Source: Alkalihalobacillus sp. AL-G
GTDB lineage: Bacteria; Bacillota; Bacilli; Bacillales; Fictibacillaceae
DNA: 64,000 bases
Assembly (NCBI RefSeq): GCF_030643805.1
Contig: NZ_CP094656.1
Span: forward strand, 2,480,001-2,544,000
Reading direction: 5' to 3'
Below are positions 8,036 to 18,041 of the stretch, one piece after another; the first letter of the stretch is position 1, and each line of letters starts with the position of its first letter. Below the pieces are notes generated by a model. It was not told where the DNA came from. It did no database searches and saw only the letters and a program-made list of their open reading frames with translations. Both the position numbers and the translations under genes were made by a program.

Positions 8036-8941
8036 ATGAAATCGAATCAAATTGGAACATCTGATCTTCATGTCTCGGAAATCGGTTTAGGATGTATGTC
8101 ACTCGGTGAAAACGAATCAGAAGCGATCAAGATTATTCATAAAGCACTGGATGATGGCGTTACCTTTATCGATACAGCAGACCTTTATGATTTTGGAAAA
8201 AATGAGGAGTTTGTCGGTAAAGCTTTGAAAGGAAGAAGAGACCAATGTATTTTAGCTACTAAGGTTGGGAACCGCTGGGACAATGTGAAGGATGGATGGG
8301 AATGGGATCCGTCAAGCGATTATATCAAACGAGCGGTGAAGGATTCATTAACCCGATTAAAAACGGATTATATCGATCTATACCAGCTACATGGGGGAAC
8401 GATCGATGACCCTATTGATGAAATAGCAGACACATTCGAACAGTTAAAAAAGGAAGGATTAATAAGGGAATACGGGATATCCTCAATCCGGCCGAATGTT
8501 ATTAAAGAATATTTAACTCGATCGAACATTGTAAGTATCATGATGCAATATAGTTTGTTGGACCGTCGACCAGAGGAATGGCTGGACTTGATTAATGACG
8601 CTGGCGTTTCTGTCATCGCAAGAGGTCCACTAGCAAAGGGGAATCTATCAGAGCGGGTCTTTTCTTCCCATACAGAAAAGGGATTTCTCGATTACTCTCC
8701 TCAGGAAATCAAACGTGTAGTAACAAATATGAAAGAGATCGCAAATGATCGCGCGTTATCACACATCGCACTCCGCTATCCGCTGCACCATCCGGCTGTC
8801 GCTTCTATAATTCCTGGTGCCAGTAAAATCGAGCAAGTGAGGAGTAATACAGAAGCATCAACGATTTCATTAACGGATGACGAAATCCACTTGTTACAGC
8901 AGTCGACAAAAAATGATCACTATAACAAACATAGGGATTGA
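8036..8941 (+). CDS. Aldo/keto reductase, YqkF-like
   Basis: NADPH-dependent oxidoreductase of the aldo/keto reductase superfamily, cytosolic, substrate unknown. It has 301 residues with a TIM-barrel pattern: GLGCMSLG near 18, catalytic D and Y in DTADLYDFG near 47-52, K of ATKVG near 76, H of YQLHG near 117 and the cofactor segment IPGASKIEQVRSN near 262-275. B. subtilis yqkF lies in the same place near nudF. AAGGTGGTG precedes ATG; a TATAAT at about 7994 may be its -10. The end overlaps a 13-pair hairpin shared with the convergent gene. Confidence 0.88.
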   Translation: MKSNQIGTSDLHVSEIGLGCMSLGENESEAIKIIHKALDDGVTFIDTADLYDFGKNEEFVGKALKGRRDQCILATKVGNRWDNVKDGWEWDPSSDYIKRAVKDSLTRLKTDYIDLYQLHGGTIDDPIDEIADTFEQLKKEGLIREYGISSIRPNVIKEYLTRSNIVSIMMQYSLLDRRPEEWLDLINDAGVSVIARGPLAKGNLSERVFSSHTEKGFLDYSPQEIKRVVTNMKEIANDRALSHIALRYPLHHPAVASIIPGASKIEQVRSNTEASTISLTDDEIHLLQQSTKNDHYNKHRD

Positions 8942-8964
8942 GCTATAATGTTAGCTCAATCCCT
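8933..8964. terminator. Perfect hairpin spanning two convergent stop codons
   Basis: AGGGATTGAGCTA (8933-8945) pairs perfectly with TAGCTCAATCCCT (8952-8964) over a six-base loop. Both the aldo/keto reductase stop and the DUF421 stop lie inside it. No long T-run follows on either strand, but placement suggests bidirectional termination. Confidence 0.65.
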
Positions 8965-9658
8965 TCCAACCGGATTGTTTCGATTCTTTTTTGATCACTT
9001 CCAAGCTTCCATCCTCTTGCAATTCTGCAAAGAACACATCCTCAAGAGAATCCACCTGATGGTACTTCAATTCTTGAAACAGCCATTTTACAGAACGACC
9101 ATACTCCTGTAAGTTTTTGTTTACAATCTTACCATCAACGATGATCTCGGTCGGCAGATACCCTCTCGCTATTACCGGCAAGTTCAGGTCATCTTTGGTC
9201 GGACTTTCTTTTGAAACCTTCTTAAGGATACTGATTTGTCCATTCGGTTCCAGGATTGCATAATCGACGTCTTTAATCGAAAAAACATCCTTCGTCCGCA
9301 ACAACATCGTGAGATCATCCATATTCAGTTTGTTTTTCCGTAATGCTGATTGCTGGATCTTTCCTTTTTTGATCACGATTGTCGGTTCCCCATCAAGAAC
9401 ACCTCTTAAAGTACCCGAATTCAAACTGACTATTTCAATAAAAAGCGTAAGAATTGCCCACATGACCAGTGCAGTTATTCCATCTCCTATGGTAATGTCT
9501 TTATGGACAACCATATCCCCAGCAATATTTCCCATTGCAACACCGGTTATGTAGGTGAAATATGTAATCTGACCAAGCTGTTTTTTACCAAGAATACGTA
9601 TTAAAAATAAAAGAACGGAAAACCCCAGTATCGTTTTAAGAACTACATCCCAAGGCAT
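8951..9658 (-). CDS. DUF421 (YetF/YcaP family) membrane protein
   Basis: About 235 residues: three hydrophobic segments in the first 85 residues (LGFSVLLFLIRILGKKQLGQ, then FTYITGVAMGNIAGD), followed by a soluble DUF421/DUF3290-type domain containing LDGEPTIVIKKGKI near 88 and IDGKIVNKNL-like segments. The family includes B. subtilis YetF and YrbG, linked to spore or membrane functions without a defined activity. The frame opens 15 codons earlier, but GGGAGGTG sits correctly only for ATG 9658. It stands alone between two terminators. Confidence 0.82.
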   Translation of the reverse strand: MPWDVVLKTILGFSVLLFLIRILGKKQLGQITYFTYITGVAMGNIAGDMVVHKDITIGDGITALVMWAILTLFIEIVSLNSGTLRGVLDGEPTIVIKKGKIQQSALRKNKLNMDDLTMLLRTKDVFSIKDVDYAILEPNGQISILKKVSKESPTKDDLNLPVIARGYLPTEIIVDGKIVNKNLQEYGRSVKWLFQELKYHQVDSLEDVFFAELQEDGSLEVIKKESKQSGWKGLS

Positions 9659-9733
9659 CCCTACACCTCCCAAATGAACTAGGCTTAGTTTAGCCAACAT
9701 CACTTAAACTATGAGGTGAGGGATTTGGGACAA

Positions 9734-10921
9734 TTAGTTTTCTCGTTCGATGACCATTGCGATTCCTTGGCCTCCTCCGATACAAAGACTTGCGACCCCG
9801 TATTGTAAGTCACGTTCACGGAGCTCATAGGCTAAGGAGAGCAACAGTCGAGCTCCACTAGCACCTACCGGATGCCCAAGGGCAATCGCACCACCATTGA
9901 CATTGGTTTTATCACGATCCAATTTCAATTCCTTCTCGACCGCCAAATACTGTGCGGCAAACGCCTCGTTCACCTCAAATAAATCAATCTCTTCAACAGA
10001 AAGATTGGCACGTTGAAGTGCAAGTCGGATTGCAGGGACTGGGCCGATTCCCATAATTGTAGGATCAACACCGCAGATCGCCCAGGAACGTATTTTTGCT
10101 AAAGGCTTTGTCTGCTTCTTTTTTAAGAAAGAATCGGTTGATATAATCAGAGATGCTGCCCCATCATTAATTCCACTCGAATTCGCTGCAGTCACGGATC
10201 CATCCTTTTTGAAGGAAGGCTTTAGTCGTGATAACTGTTCTATGGATGTATTAGAACGTACATGCTCATCCAAGACAATTGTTTTCGTATCCTTTCGATT
10301 CTTAACCTCTATCGGAACGATTTCTTTTTGAAAACGGCCATTCTCAATTGCCTTGGACGCTCTCTGGTGACTCAATACAGAATAGGAGTCCTGCTCTTCA
10401 CGGGTTATGTCGTATTGATCCGCCAAATTCTCCGCCGTAATTCCCATACCATCTCCAATTGCTTCGTCTCGGAGCGTAAGTAAAAGCATATCTTCAAACT
10501 GAACGTTTCCTAGTTTCGGTGGTGCAAACCGGTTTGTAAAGGAAACGTGCGGGCTCATGGACATGTTCTCGACGCCGCCGACTAGTGCCGTATCTCCTTC
10601 GCCCAACAACAAGGATTGAGCACCTGAAATGACAGATTGCAGCCCTGACCCGCATAACCGATTGACGAGCATTGCAGGGGTTGTGGTAGGAACATCGGCT
10701 TGTGTCGCAATATGCCTAGCTACATATGGAGCGTTTCTACTACTATGAATGACATTGCCATAAACGACCTGCTCAATAAGATCAGGTGATACATCGGCAC
10801 GCCTCAGCGCTTCTTGGACAGTAGTAACTCCCAGATCGGTTGTAGACACGTTTGCGAAAGATTGACCGAACGATGCAAAGGCAGTTCTTGCTCCTTCAAG
10901 TAAATAAATTCCACTCATCAT
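9734..10921 (-). CDS. Acetyl-CoA acetyltransferase (thiolase), second copy
   Basis: Thiolase of the degradative or biosynthetic acetoacetyl-CoA type, 395 residues. The acyl-carrying cysteine is in NRLCGSGLQS near 90, the catalytic histidine in GHPVGASGAR near 350 and the second cysteine in CIGGGQG near 381. It is the last gene of the operon that starts with thlA at 14882, and the two thiolases share motifs but are clearly diverged. GGAGG precedes two adjacent ATG codons, either of which may start it. Keeping two thiolases in one operon suggests different chain-length preferences, which the sequence cannot settle. Confidence 0.9.
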   Translation of the reverse strand: MMSGIYLLEGARTAFASFGQSFANVSTTDLGVTTVQEALRRADVSPDLIEQVVYGNVIHSSRNAPYVARHIATQADVPTTTPAMLVNRLCGSGLQSVISGAQSLLLGEGDTALVGGVENMSMSPHVSFTNRFAPPKLGNVQFEDMLLLTLRDEAIGDGMGITAENLADQYDITREEQDSYSVLSHQRASKAIENGRFQKEIVPIEVKNRKDTKTIVLDEHVRSNTSIEQLSRLKPSFKKDGSVTAANSSGINDGAASLIISTDSFLKKKQTKPLAKIRSWAICGVDPTIMGIGPVPAIRLALQRANLSVEEIDLFEVNEAFAAQYLAVEKELKLDRDKTNVNGGAIALGHPVGASGARLLLSLAYELRERDLQYGVASLCIGGGQGIAMVIEREN

Positions 10922-10949
10922 TTATTCCTCCAAAACCAGACTTAACTGA

Positions 10950-12269
10950 TTAAATAAACACAAGGCCGATTGAAATGAACACTCCACCTACAATCATTGA
11001 AATTAAGCAAAATCCCATGATATCTTTTGCGGATAAGCCTGCAATTGCCAATGCAGGAAGAGCCCAGAATGGTTGAATCATGTTCGTCCACGCATCTCCC
11101 CAGGCAACTGCCATTGCTGTTTTCGCAGCAGATATACCGAGTTCTTCACCAGCCAAGAGCATAATCGGTGCTTGAACTGCCCATTGGCCTCCGCCAGATG
11201 GCACGAAAAAATTGACGATACCCGCACTAATAAAAGCAAAGAATGGAAATGTAAGTTCATTAGAGATATTCACAAACCAGACAGACATTTCCTCTGCAAG
11301 TCCTGAGGTCACCATCATTCCCATGATTCCAGCATAGAACGGGAACTGTATAATGATCCCTCCGGCACCCTTTACAGCATCACCAACACTGTCAATAAAT
11401 CTTCTCGGTGTCCCGTGCAATAAAATACCAAGAAACAGGAACGTAAAGTTCACAATGTTTAAATTCAAGCTAAATCCGCTGTCCACAAAGTAATAAACAA
11501 TAAACGCAATACCGAGTAATGCTGTGATCACCGAGACAATCCAACTGTTCTCAAGTTTATCAGCTGGTGTTGATGCTTCCACAGCAGCCGCCTCTACGTT
11601 TTTTTCTTCAAGAATGGAGCGATCAATGTAATATTGATTGTCTTTCTGGTTCATCATTAAACGGTTTACAATCGGTAACACAATGAATAAGCTCACGACT
11701 ATAAATAAGTTAAACGGAGCAAAAATGGTTTCTGACGTAGGAATAATACCGATTATGTCACTCGTGAAATGATCCGGTGTGGCAATCGTCAGTGGAATGG
11801 ATCCGGAAAATCCACCGTGCCATACCATAAAACCAGTATATGCACTGGCAATCAATAGGCGATAGTCTACTTTTTCGACCTGTCTCGCAAGCTCCTTTGC
11901 AAATAGAGCTCCTATAACAAGGCCAAATCCCCAATTGATCCAGCTTGCAAGAAGAGATACAAGCGTAACCATTACAATCGCCTGTCCGGGTGTTGAAACT
12001 AACGAAGCAAGAGAGCGCAGCCCCTTTTTAAATAAAGGACTGCTTGCAAGCACATACCCTGTTACTAAGATCAAAACCATTTGCATCGCAAACGTCAACA
12101 AGCTCCAGAAACCATCTCCCCAGAAACTCACCATTTCTACAGGGCTGCTACCAGTGATGATCAAGCCCATCAGAAAAACAAAAAACGTCAATATGACTAC
12201 AAACAAGAATGGATCGGGCAGGTAACGTTGCATCACCTTGTTCGAAATTGAAGTTAACCCTCTAATCAA
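10950..12269 (-). CDS. AtoE-type short-chain fatty acid / acetoacetate permease
   Basis: About 439 residues with around a dozen hydrophobic segments, typical of the AtoE/TIGR00366 family associated with acetoacetate or butyrate catabolism. Family-like stretches include RYLPDPFLFVVILT near 16, SWINWGFGLVIGALFA near 110 and FVPSGGGQWAVQAPI near 362. ATG at 12278 touches the ribosome site AAAGGGG, so TTG at 12269, nine bases downstream, is the likelier start. Being between the CoA-transferase and the second thiolase, it probably supplies the acid that the transferase activates. Confidence 0.85.
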   Translation of the reverse strand: MIRGLTSISNKVMQRYLPDPFLFVVILTFFVFLMGLIITGSSPVEMVSFWGDGFWSLLTFAMQMVLILVTGYVLASSPLFKKGLRSLASLVSTPGQAIVMVTLVSLLASWINWGFGLVIGALFAKELARQVEKVDYRLLIASAYTGFMVWHGGFSGSIPLTIATPDHFTSDIIGIIPTSETIFAPFNLFIVVSLFIVLPIVNRLMMNQKDNQYYIDRSILEEKNVEAAAVEASTPADKLENSWIVSVITALLGIAFIVYYFVDSGFSLNLNIVNFTFLFLGILLHGTPRRFIDSVGDAVKGAGGIIIQFPFYAGIMGMMVTSGLAEEMSVWFVNISNELTFPFFAFISAGIVNFFVPSGGGQWAVQAPIMLLAGEELGISAAKTAMAVAWGDAWTNMIQPFWALPALAIAGLSAKDIMGFCLISMIVGGVFISIGLVFI

Positions 12270-12301
12270 ACCCCACATCCCCTTTCAGCTTTAATCACTT
12301 T

Positions 12302-12973
12302 TTAAAATGCATTCACTCGTACATTTTCATCTATCGTAAGCGCAGGCTCGGTGACACTTTGAATGTCTTCGGGTGTGTATCCTTCTGCAACCTCAATAAG
12401 CTTCAATCCGTCTTCTGTCACATCAATCACTGCCCGATCTGTAACGATCCGATCCACTACTCCACTACCGGTCAGCGGCAGGGAACAGCTGTTCAGAATT
12501 TTTGGTTCACCACTTTTATTAACGTGGTCCATGATGACAATGATTCGTTTCGCGCCATGTACGAGGTCCATTGCACCACCCATTCCTTTAATCATTTTTC
12601 CGGGGATCATCCAGTTGGCAAGATCGCCATTTACTGAAACCTCCATTCCCCCTAAAATGGCAATATCAATATGTCCGCCTCGGATCATCGCAAATGATTC
12701 TGAGCTGTCAAAATACGCTGCACCTTTACTTGCGGTCACCGTTTCTTTTCCGGCATTGATCAAGTCTGGGTCAACTTCATCCTCTGTTGGATAACGGCCG
12801 ATTCCAAGCAACCCATTTTCGGATTGGAGAACAACTTGTTTGTTATCGGAAATATGGTTGGCGACAAGGGTCGGCATTCCAATTCCTAGATTTACGTAAT
12901 AGCCATCCTTGATTTCCTTTTCTGCTCGTCTCGCGATTCGTTCACGTACTTTTGCTTTATCTACTTTCGTCAT
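12302..12973 (-). CDS. scoB: 3-oxoacid CoA-transferase subunit B
   Basis: Beta subunit of succinyl-CoA:acetoacetate (or acetyl-CoA:acetoacetate) CoA-transferase, 223 residues. The catalytic glutamate lies in [10 protein letters not shown] near 52; NLGIGMPT near 28 and [15 protein letters not shown] near 98-112 are family motifs. AGGAGG precedes ATG. It follows scoA by 20 bp, the usual order. The CoA donor cannot be told from sequence. Confidence 0.93.
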   Translation of the reverse strand: MTKVDKAKVRERIARRAEKEIKDGYYVNLGIGMPTLVANHISDNKQVVLQSENGLLGIGRYPTEDEVDPDLINAGKETVTASKGAAYFDSSESFAMIRGGHIDIAILGGMEVSVNGDLANWMIPGKMIKGMGGAMDLVHGAKRIIVIMDHVNKSGEPKILNSCSLPLTGSGVVDRIVTDRAVIDVTEDGLKLIEVAEGYTPEDIQSVTEPALTIDENVRVNAF

Positions 12974-12993
12974 CGCATTTCCTCCTCTAGCGT

Positions 12994-13683
12994 TTATTTC
13001 GTCAATGTTAAGCGCTCAATTTTTTTCTGCTGTTTACCAACAATGAGCTTTTGTACATAAATACTCGGTGTATGAATCGAATCTGGATCGAGTTCTCCGA
13101 TTTCATATAGTTCTTCTACTTCGGCAATCGTTACTTTTCCAGCTGCCGCAATCATCGGGCTAAAGTTCCGAGCGGTCTTGTTGTAGATGAGATTCCCCAT
13201 CTTGTCACCTTTCATTGCACGGACTAAGCTGAAATCTGCTGTCATCCCTCTTTCAAGCAAGTAATCTTTCCCATCAAAATTTCGTACCTCACGACCTTCC
13301 GCTAGCGGTGTTCCAACTCCCGCAGGTGTATAGAAAGCCGGAATTCCTGCTCCACCGGCACGGATCTTTTCAGCAAGCGTTCCTTGCGGAGTCAGTTCAA
13401 CCTCAATTTCACCAGAAAGAACCTGACGTTCAAATTCTTTATTTTCACCGACATAAGAACCGATCATTTTCTTGATTTGTTTGTTTTTTAATAATAATCC
13501 TAAGCCCCAATCATCGACTCCACAATTGTTAGAAATCACAGTCAAATCTTTGGCACCGCTTTCAACTAGTGCCAAAATTAAATTTTCAGGGATTCCGACC
13601 AAGCCGAAGCCGCCAACCATGATTGTAGCGCCATCATGAATATCTTTTACTGCTTCCAAAAATGAGGTTTCTACTGGTTTCAT
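12994..13683 (-). CDS. scoA: 3-oxoacid CoA-transferase subunit A
   Basis: Alpha subunit, 229 residues, with the CoA-binding [13 protein letters not shown] near 23-35, [11 protein letters not shown] near 53 and [17 protein letters not shown] near 110. AAGGAG lies before ATG. Together with ScoB it forms the enzyme that moves CoA onto acetoacetate; thlA immediately upstream would then split acetoacetyl-CoA to two acetyl-CoA. Confidence 0.93.
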   Translation of the reverse strand: MKPVETSFLEAVKDIHDGATIMVGGFGLVGIPENLILALVESGAKDLTVISNNCGVDDWGLGLLLKNKQIKKMIGSYVGENKEFERQVLSGEIEVELTPQGTLAEKIRAGGAGIPAFYTPAGVGTPLAEGREVRNFDGKDYLLERGMTADFSLVRAMKGDKMGNLIYNKTARNFSPMIAAAGKVTIAEVEELYEIGELDPDSIHTPSIYVQKLIVGKQQKKIERLTLTK

Positions 13684-13700
13684 TTTTCATTCATCTCCTT

Positions 13701-14882
13701 TTACGCTTCATTTTCAATTACTGTTGCTACTCCTTGACCGCCGCCAATACATAATGTAGCGAGGCCATACTTCCCATTTCTACGTTTAAGCTCATGAATC
13801 AATGTAACAAGAATTCGGGTTCCACTTGCACCGATCGGGTGACCAAGTGCGATGGCTCCACCGTTTACGTTTAACCGTTCACGATCGAACTCCAACTCCT
13901 TACCGACAGCCAGCGACTGCGCCGCAAAAGCCTCGTTCGCCTCAATCAGGTCAACCCTCTCCAAAGATAAATTCATCTTTTCAAGTGCTTTTTTCGTGGC
14001 TGGCACTGGACCGATACCCATAATGCTCGGATCCACTCCTGCTGATGCATTTGCACGGATCACAACAAGCGGTTTCAATCCTAGTTCCTCTGCTTTCTGT
14101 CTACTCATGACCATCACGGCTGCAGCTCCATCATTGATTCCAGATGCGTTTCCTGCTGTTACTGAACCGTCTTTTTTGAACGCTGGCCTTAATTTTCCGA
14201 GTTTATCTGCAGTTGTCCCTTTTTTCGGGTACTCATCTGTATCAAAAACAATAGGGTCTCCTTTTCGCTGTGGAATCGTAACAGGGATAATTTCATCCTT
14301 GAACTTCCCAGCTTCGATTGCAGTAGATGCTTTTTCCTGGCTCCATGCTGAAAATTCATCAAGTTCCTCACGTGATAACCCATGAGACTCACATAGATTT
14401 TCAGCAGTAAGGCCCATGTGGTAATCATTAAAGGCACACCAAAGCCCGTCATGCACCATTGAATCTACTACCTTTTGATCGCCCATTTTGTATCCATCAC
14501 GGGCTCTTTTTAACAAATAGGGTGCTTGACTCATATTTTCCATTCCGCCCGCTATGACAACGTCTGCGTCACCAAGTAAAATGGATTGTGCGGCTAAGTG
14601 GACTGTCTTTAGACCCGATCCACATACTTTATTTATCGTCATTGATGAAACTGTTTCAGACAGTCCCGCCGCCATCGCAGCCTGACGTGCCGGATTCTGA
14701 CCAAGGCCTGCCTGCAGCACGTTCCCCATGATCACCTCATCAACTTCATTCACTCCAGTGCGTTCAATTATTTCTTTAATGACCAACCCGCCCAGTATCG
14801 GGGCAGATATTGATTTTAAACTACCGCCAAAGCCACCAATCGGTGTTCGGACGGCACTAACAATTACAGCTTCTCTCTCCAT
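13701..14882 (-). CDS. thlA: Acetyl-CoA acetyltransferase (thiolase)
   Basis: Cleaves acetoacetyl-CoA with CoA to two acetyl-CoA, or the reverse. It has 393 residues: nucleophilic cysteine in [14 protein letters not shown] near 88, [11 protein letters not shown] near 110, histidine in [10 protein letters not shown] near 349 and cysteine in CIGGGQG near 379. AAGGAGGCG precedes ATG. First gene of the leftward thlA-scoA-scoB-atoE-thiolase operon, divergent from the HMG-CoA lyase gene across about 230 bp. Confidence 0.94.
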   Translation of the reverse strand: MEREAVIVSAVRTPIGGFGGSLKSISAPILGGLVIKEIIERTGVNEVDEVIMGNVLQAGLGQNPARQAAMAAGLSETVSSMTINKVCGSGLKTVHLAAQSILLGDADVVIAGGMENMSQAPYLLKRARDGYKMGDQKVVDSMVHDGLWCAFNDYHMGLTAENLCESHGLSREELDEFSAWSQEKASTAIEAGKFKDEIIPVTIPQRKGDPIVFDTDEYPKKGTTADKLGKLRPAFKKDGSVTAGNASGINDGAAAVMVMSRQKAEELGLKPLVVIRANASAGVDPSIMGIGPVPATKKALEKMNLSLERVDLIEANEAFAAQSLAVGKELEFDRERLNVNGGAIALGHPIGASGTRILVTLIHELKRRNGKYGLATLCIGGGQGVATVIENEA

Positions 14883-15043
14883 CTTTTTCTACGCCTCCTT
14901 GTAATCTGTTGTTGTAAGATCTTATCCGGTACAGGTTTCCCCATAATCCGAACAGACTTCTGATGCTCTACCTTGTCTATTTCTCACTTATTTCTGAATT
15001 CTCCTTCTTATTCGACAATATTTCTCGTTTTGATAGAAAATAC

Positions 15044-15090
15044 TTGCTTCTCAGAAAATTAACACGATACAATAAAAGATAACGCTTACA
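15044..15090 (+). promoter_or_regulatory. Promoter and cre site of the HMG-CoA lyase gene
   Basis: TTGCTT (15044-15049) and TACAAT (15068-15073) are 18 bp apart. Bases 15077-15090, AGATAACGCTTACA, match the CcpA cre consensus TGWNANCGNTNWCA at 13 of 14 positions and overlap the expected transcription start, an arrangement that predicts carbon catabolite repression. Confidence 0.6.
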
Positions 15091-15115
15091 TTTCATCTGA
15101 GTATTGGAGGTCTAT

Positions 15116-16015
15116 ATGAACATACCTAAGGAAGTTACAATAATCGAAGTAGGACCTAGAGACGGACTGCAAAACGAAAAGAATCCAGTTCCTACCGCAA
15201 CTAAAATTGAATTTATCAACGCACTTAAAGCTGCTGGAATAAAGCAAATTGAATTGACGTCTTTTGTCTCTCCAAAATGGGTACCGCAAATGAGCGATGC
15301 GAAGGAAATCATTGATGCATGCCTTGACAGTGAACGGAATTTCGTACTTGCACCGAATCGGAAAGGAATCGAACGTGTTTACGATACAAACGTAAAGCAT
15401 GTCGCTGTATTCGTCGGTGTCAGTTCATCCTTCAATGAAAAGAACATTAATAAAACGACCGAAGAAAGCATGAGTGAGCTTCAACCGATCATCAAAGAAC
15501 TTAAGGAGAAGGGCTATTTTGTACGGGCTTGTATTTCAACTTCTTTTTACTGTCCGTATGAAGGGAAAATCGACCCCGCAGATACAGAAGCATTGTGCTC
15601 ACAATTTGTTGAATTTGGAGTAGATGAATTGAGTGTAGCCGATACGGTTGGTATGGCAAATCCACATGAAAGCTATGAGTTGTTTGAACGATTACATAAT
15701 AAACTCGAGGGAAAAGTATTGATAACCGGACATTTCCATGATACCCGCGGTATGGCTCTCGCAAATATATATGCCTGTCTGCAAGCAGGTATTACTAGGT
15801 TTGATTGTTCTAGTGGCGGACTTGGCGGCTGTCCGTTCGCACCCGGAGCAACAGGTAATGTAGCAACAGAAGATGTGGTATTCATGCTTGAACAAATGGG
15901 CATTCGAACAGGCATTTCTTTAGAGGGGATTGCGGAGGCGGTCGACTTGATTAAACCACATATTTCTCGACCGATTGGCAGTAAAATGTATCATCTAACG
16001 AAACAAACGATGTAA
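15116..16015 (+). CDS. Hydroxymethylglutaryl-CoA lyase
   Basis: Splits HMG-CoA to acetoacetate and acetyl-CoA, the last step of leucine breakdown. It has 299 residues with the DRE-TIM metallolyase fold: VGPRDGLQNE near 12-21, SVADTVGMANP near 180, HFHDTRGMALANIYA near 208 with metal histidines, and the signature loop GGLGGCPFAPGATGN near 237 containing the catalytic cysteine. GGAGG lies five bases before ATG 15116; a TTG four codons upstream falls in that site. B. subtilis YngG is the equivalent. Its product feeds the divergent ScoAB-thiolase operon. Confidence 0.93.
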   Translation: MNIPKEVTIIEVGPRDGLQNEKNPVPTATKIEFINALKAAGIKQIELTSFVSPKWVPQMSDAKEIIDACLDSERNFVLAPNRKGIERVYDTNVKHVAVFVGVSSSFNEKNINKTTEESMSELQPIIKELKEKGYFVRACISTSFYCPYEGKIDPADTEALCSQFVEFGVDELSVADTVGMANPHESYELFERLHNKLEGKVLITGHFHDTRGMALANIYACLQAGITRFDCSSGGLGGCPFAPGATGNVATEDVVFMLEQMGIRTGISLEGIAEAVDLIKPHISRPIGSKMYHLTKQTM

Positions 16016-16033
16016 ATAAGTAATTATTAGGAA

Positions 16034-16085
16034 GGACCTGAGGAGTAAACTTGACTTCGCTCAGGTCCATTTCATTTTTATTTTT
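16034..16085 (+). terminator. Terminator of the HMG-CoA lyase gene
   Basis: GGACCTGAG (16034-16042) pairs with CTCAGGTCC (16060-16068), followed by a T-rich tract running into the next gene's 3' end. Confidence 0.75.
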
Positions 16086-17164
16086 CAATTGATCAAACCA
16101 ATCGACTTACGATCGATTCGATCCCTTAAAAGCCATGGTAGATAGCCGAACATACTTAGTTTTCCATACGATAATAAGGCTTTTCGGTTGCCAGTTGATA
16201 AAATCGATAAAGTACGTTTTGGCGGAGTATAACGATAACCTTCCCCACTTTGAAGATACCCTTTGATATTATCAAAAAGCACACTACCCTGCTTTAGTAA
16301 TGAAGCATGATTACAAGGTAGGTTAGGGTAATCTCTAAACGTTACACTGGCTCCTGTCCCAAAAATAAATGGAAATTGCTTCACCTGCAAGGTGTCTTCA
16401 ACGATCAATTTTCCTTTTTCATCAACGGGCAGCTTAGAGCTCCTGAATAACTTAGATGCTTTTGATGTTGGTAGACATAAAAACGTATCAAACGAATAAG
16501 CGGAGGATTGTGTAACGATTTCATTCTTGTCCACACGTTGCACCTCTTCATCATCGACAAGTTGGATACCCGCTCTTTGAATCAGCTGACTAATTTTTGA
16601 TTGATGTGCTTCCTCAGTCTGTTCTCGTAAGCGATTAATTAATATGACCTTTCCGTTATCGCCGTTCTTTTCCTTCCAAGCTTGAATTGAGAAACTTAAT
16701 TCAATCCCTGCATGTTTTCCACCCGCAATTACAACCTGTCCAGTCATTCGTTTTTCGTTGATAAGCCTTTGGACCTGTTCGTTGTGAGTAGGATCAATAA
16801 CTCCACTTGTATCCTTTAGGATGAAAGGGTCAATCGAAGCTGAGTCCATATCGAATGAAACAACATCGAAATTCAGAATCTCCCCTTCATCTGTTAAGAC
16901 CATCTTTTGTTTTGCATCAATCGATAATGGTTTTCCTTTTACAAATGTCACTCCTGCATCTGTTGCTAACTTTACAAAATCCAATTCTAACTGTTCAAAT
17001 TGATAGATTCCTTCAAGCAAGCCTGGTAACATTTTTGAGTAAATATCAGTCTTTTTGGGTAAGAGTAATGTAACATCGCTAGTAAGCCTTTCACCTTCTT
17101 TTAATCGTTTCAAGAAATGAAGATGGGAATAGCCTCCTCCAATGAGCAATATTTTTTCCGCCAT
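16085..17164 (-). CDS. FAD-dependent NAD(P)H oxidoreductase, NDH-2-like
   Basis: 359 residues with a Rossmann start KILLIGGGYSHLHFLKRL, a second nucleotide site QVVIAGGKHAGIELSFSIQ near 142 and a C-terminal FIFGTGASVTF near 268 that fits the FAD-contacting GD-type motif with variation. It resembles the pyridine nucleotide-disulfide family, in particular the oxidoreductase domain found fused to SelD in other bacteria. No redox CxxC pair is visible, so disulfide reductase activity is unlikely. AAAAGGGAG precedes ATG. The partner gene upstream encodes a VTT membrane protein, 38 bp away, suggesting an operon; the substrate is unknown. Confidence 0.7.
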   Translation of the reverse strand: MAEKILLIGGGYSHLHFLKRLKEGERLTSDVTLLLPKKTDIYSKMLPGLLEGIYQFEQLELDFVKLATDAGVTFVKGKPLSIDAKQKMVLTDEGEILNFDVVSFDMDSASIDPFILKDTSGVIDPTHNEQVQRLINEKRMTGQVVIAGGKHAGIELSFSIQAWKEKNGDNGKVILINRLREQTEEAHQSKISQLIQRAGIQLVDDEEVQRVDKNEIVTQSSAYSFDTFLCLPTSKASKLFRSSKLPVDEKGKLIVEDTLQVKQFPFIFGTGASVTFRDYPNLPCNHASLLKQGSVLFDNIKGYLQSGEGYRYTPPKRTLSILSTGNRKALLSYGKLSMFGYLPWLLRDRIDRKSIGLIN

Positions 17165-17202
17165 AAAATCTCCCTTTTATATAAATCGTTTAGATGACCT
17201 GA

Positions 17203-17856
17203 TCAGTCTTTAAAAGCAAGCATAGATGAGAGTTGTTTTCGAAACAGAAATGGGAAAATCGTTAATACCACCAACAGAATAATTGATAGGATTATAATCT
17301 CATTTCCACCTGAATATGCACTGCTCCCAATGCCGCAATAAATAAACGCGCCTGGTACCACACCTAGAAATGTAGCCCATAGATAATGGGAAAAGCGAAT
17401 AGTAGACACCGCACTTAAATACGTTACAATTTCAAAATGTAAAAACGGGAGCAGGCGTAACACAATTAAAATATAAAAGCCTCTCCGGTTAATTTGTTCC
17501 CGTATTTTATCATATTTCGGCTTTGAAGGAACCCTGCCTACTGTAATACCCAATCTCCGAACCGCTAAAAACGAGACAACCGCGCCTAGGCAGGTGCCTA
17601 CCATTGTTAACCCGAACCCATACCAGAAGCCAAACGCAAGTCCACCTACGATTGCTAATAACGATGATGGAAACAGAACAAACGGCCTGATTGTAAATAA
17701 AATCAAATATATTCCTGGTGCAATCCATCCGAATGAAAGAACCCAGTTTCGGATCTCCTCAGGCGGAATCTTCAAGAAAGTGTGGTTTAACCAGAGAAAT
17801 AAAGTCAGTATTATTACGGTCATTATTAAATTGCGGATGAGTTTTTTCTTGTTCAT
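17203..17856 (-). CDS. TVP38/TMEM64 (VTT domain) membrane protein
   Basis: 217 residues with hydrophobic segments near 10-30, 45-65, 67-100 (FPSSLLAIVGGLAFGFWYGF), 128-150 and 180-208. The FPSSLLAIVGG-LAFG pattern and the GRVPSKPKYDKIREQINRRGFY loop are typical of the VTT/DedA-related family, whose relatives act in lipid scrambling. GAGGGCGAG precedes ATG. Likely co-transcribed with the oxidoreductase gene that follows. Confidence 0.8.
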   Translation of the reverse strand: MNKKKLIRNLIMTVIILTLFLWLNHTFLKIPPEEIRNWVLSFGWIAPGIYLILFTIRPFVLFPSSLLAIVGGLAFGFWYGFGLTMVGTCLGAVVSFLAVRRLGITVGRVPSKPKYDKIREQINRRGFYILIVLRLLPFLHFEIVTYLSAVSTIRFSHYLWATFLGVVPGAFIYCGIGSSAYSGGNEIIILSIILLVVLTIFPFLFRKQLSSMLAFKD

Positions 17857-18041
17857 CTGATCTCGCCCTCTACTTTTTCAATGGCGTGCTATCTAGGAAT
17901 ACTGAAATTGACTGCGCGATTCCTATATATGAATTCATTGTATAATAAACCGAACGATTTTTATACAAGTGCGATAAACTAACAAGGAGTAGTCAGTGCT
18001 ACTGTTTGTTTTTTGAAAATATGGTATCCTATGATTAGGAC

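Noticed and set aside
13852-14385. Rightward 177-codon open frame opposite thlA
   Set aside because: It is the mirror frame of a well-supported thiolase gene; composition is that of an antisense shadow.
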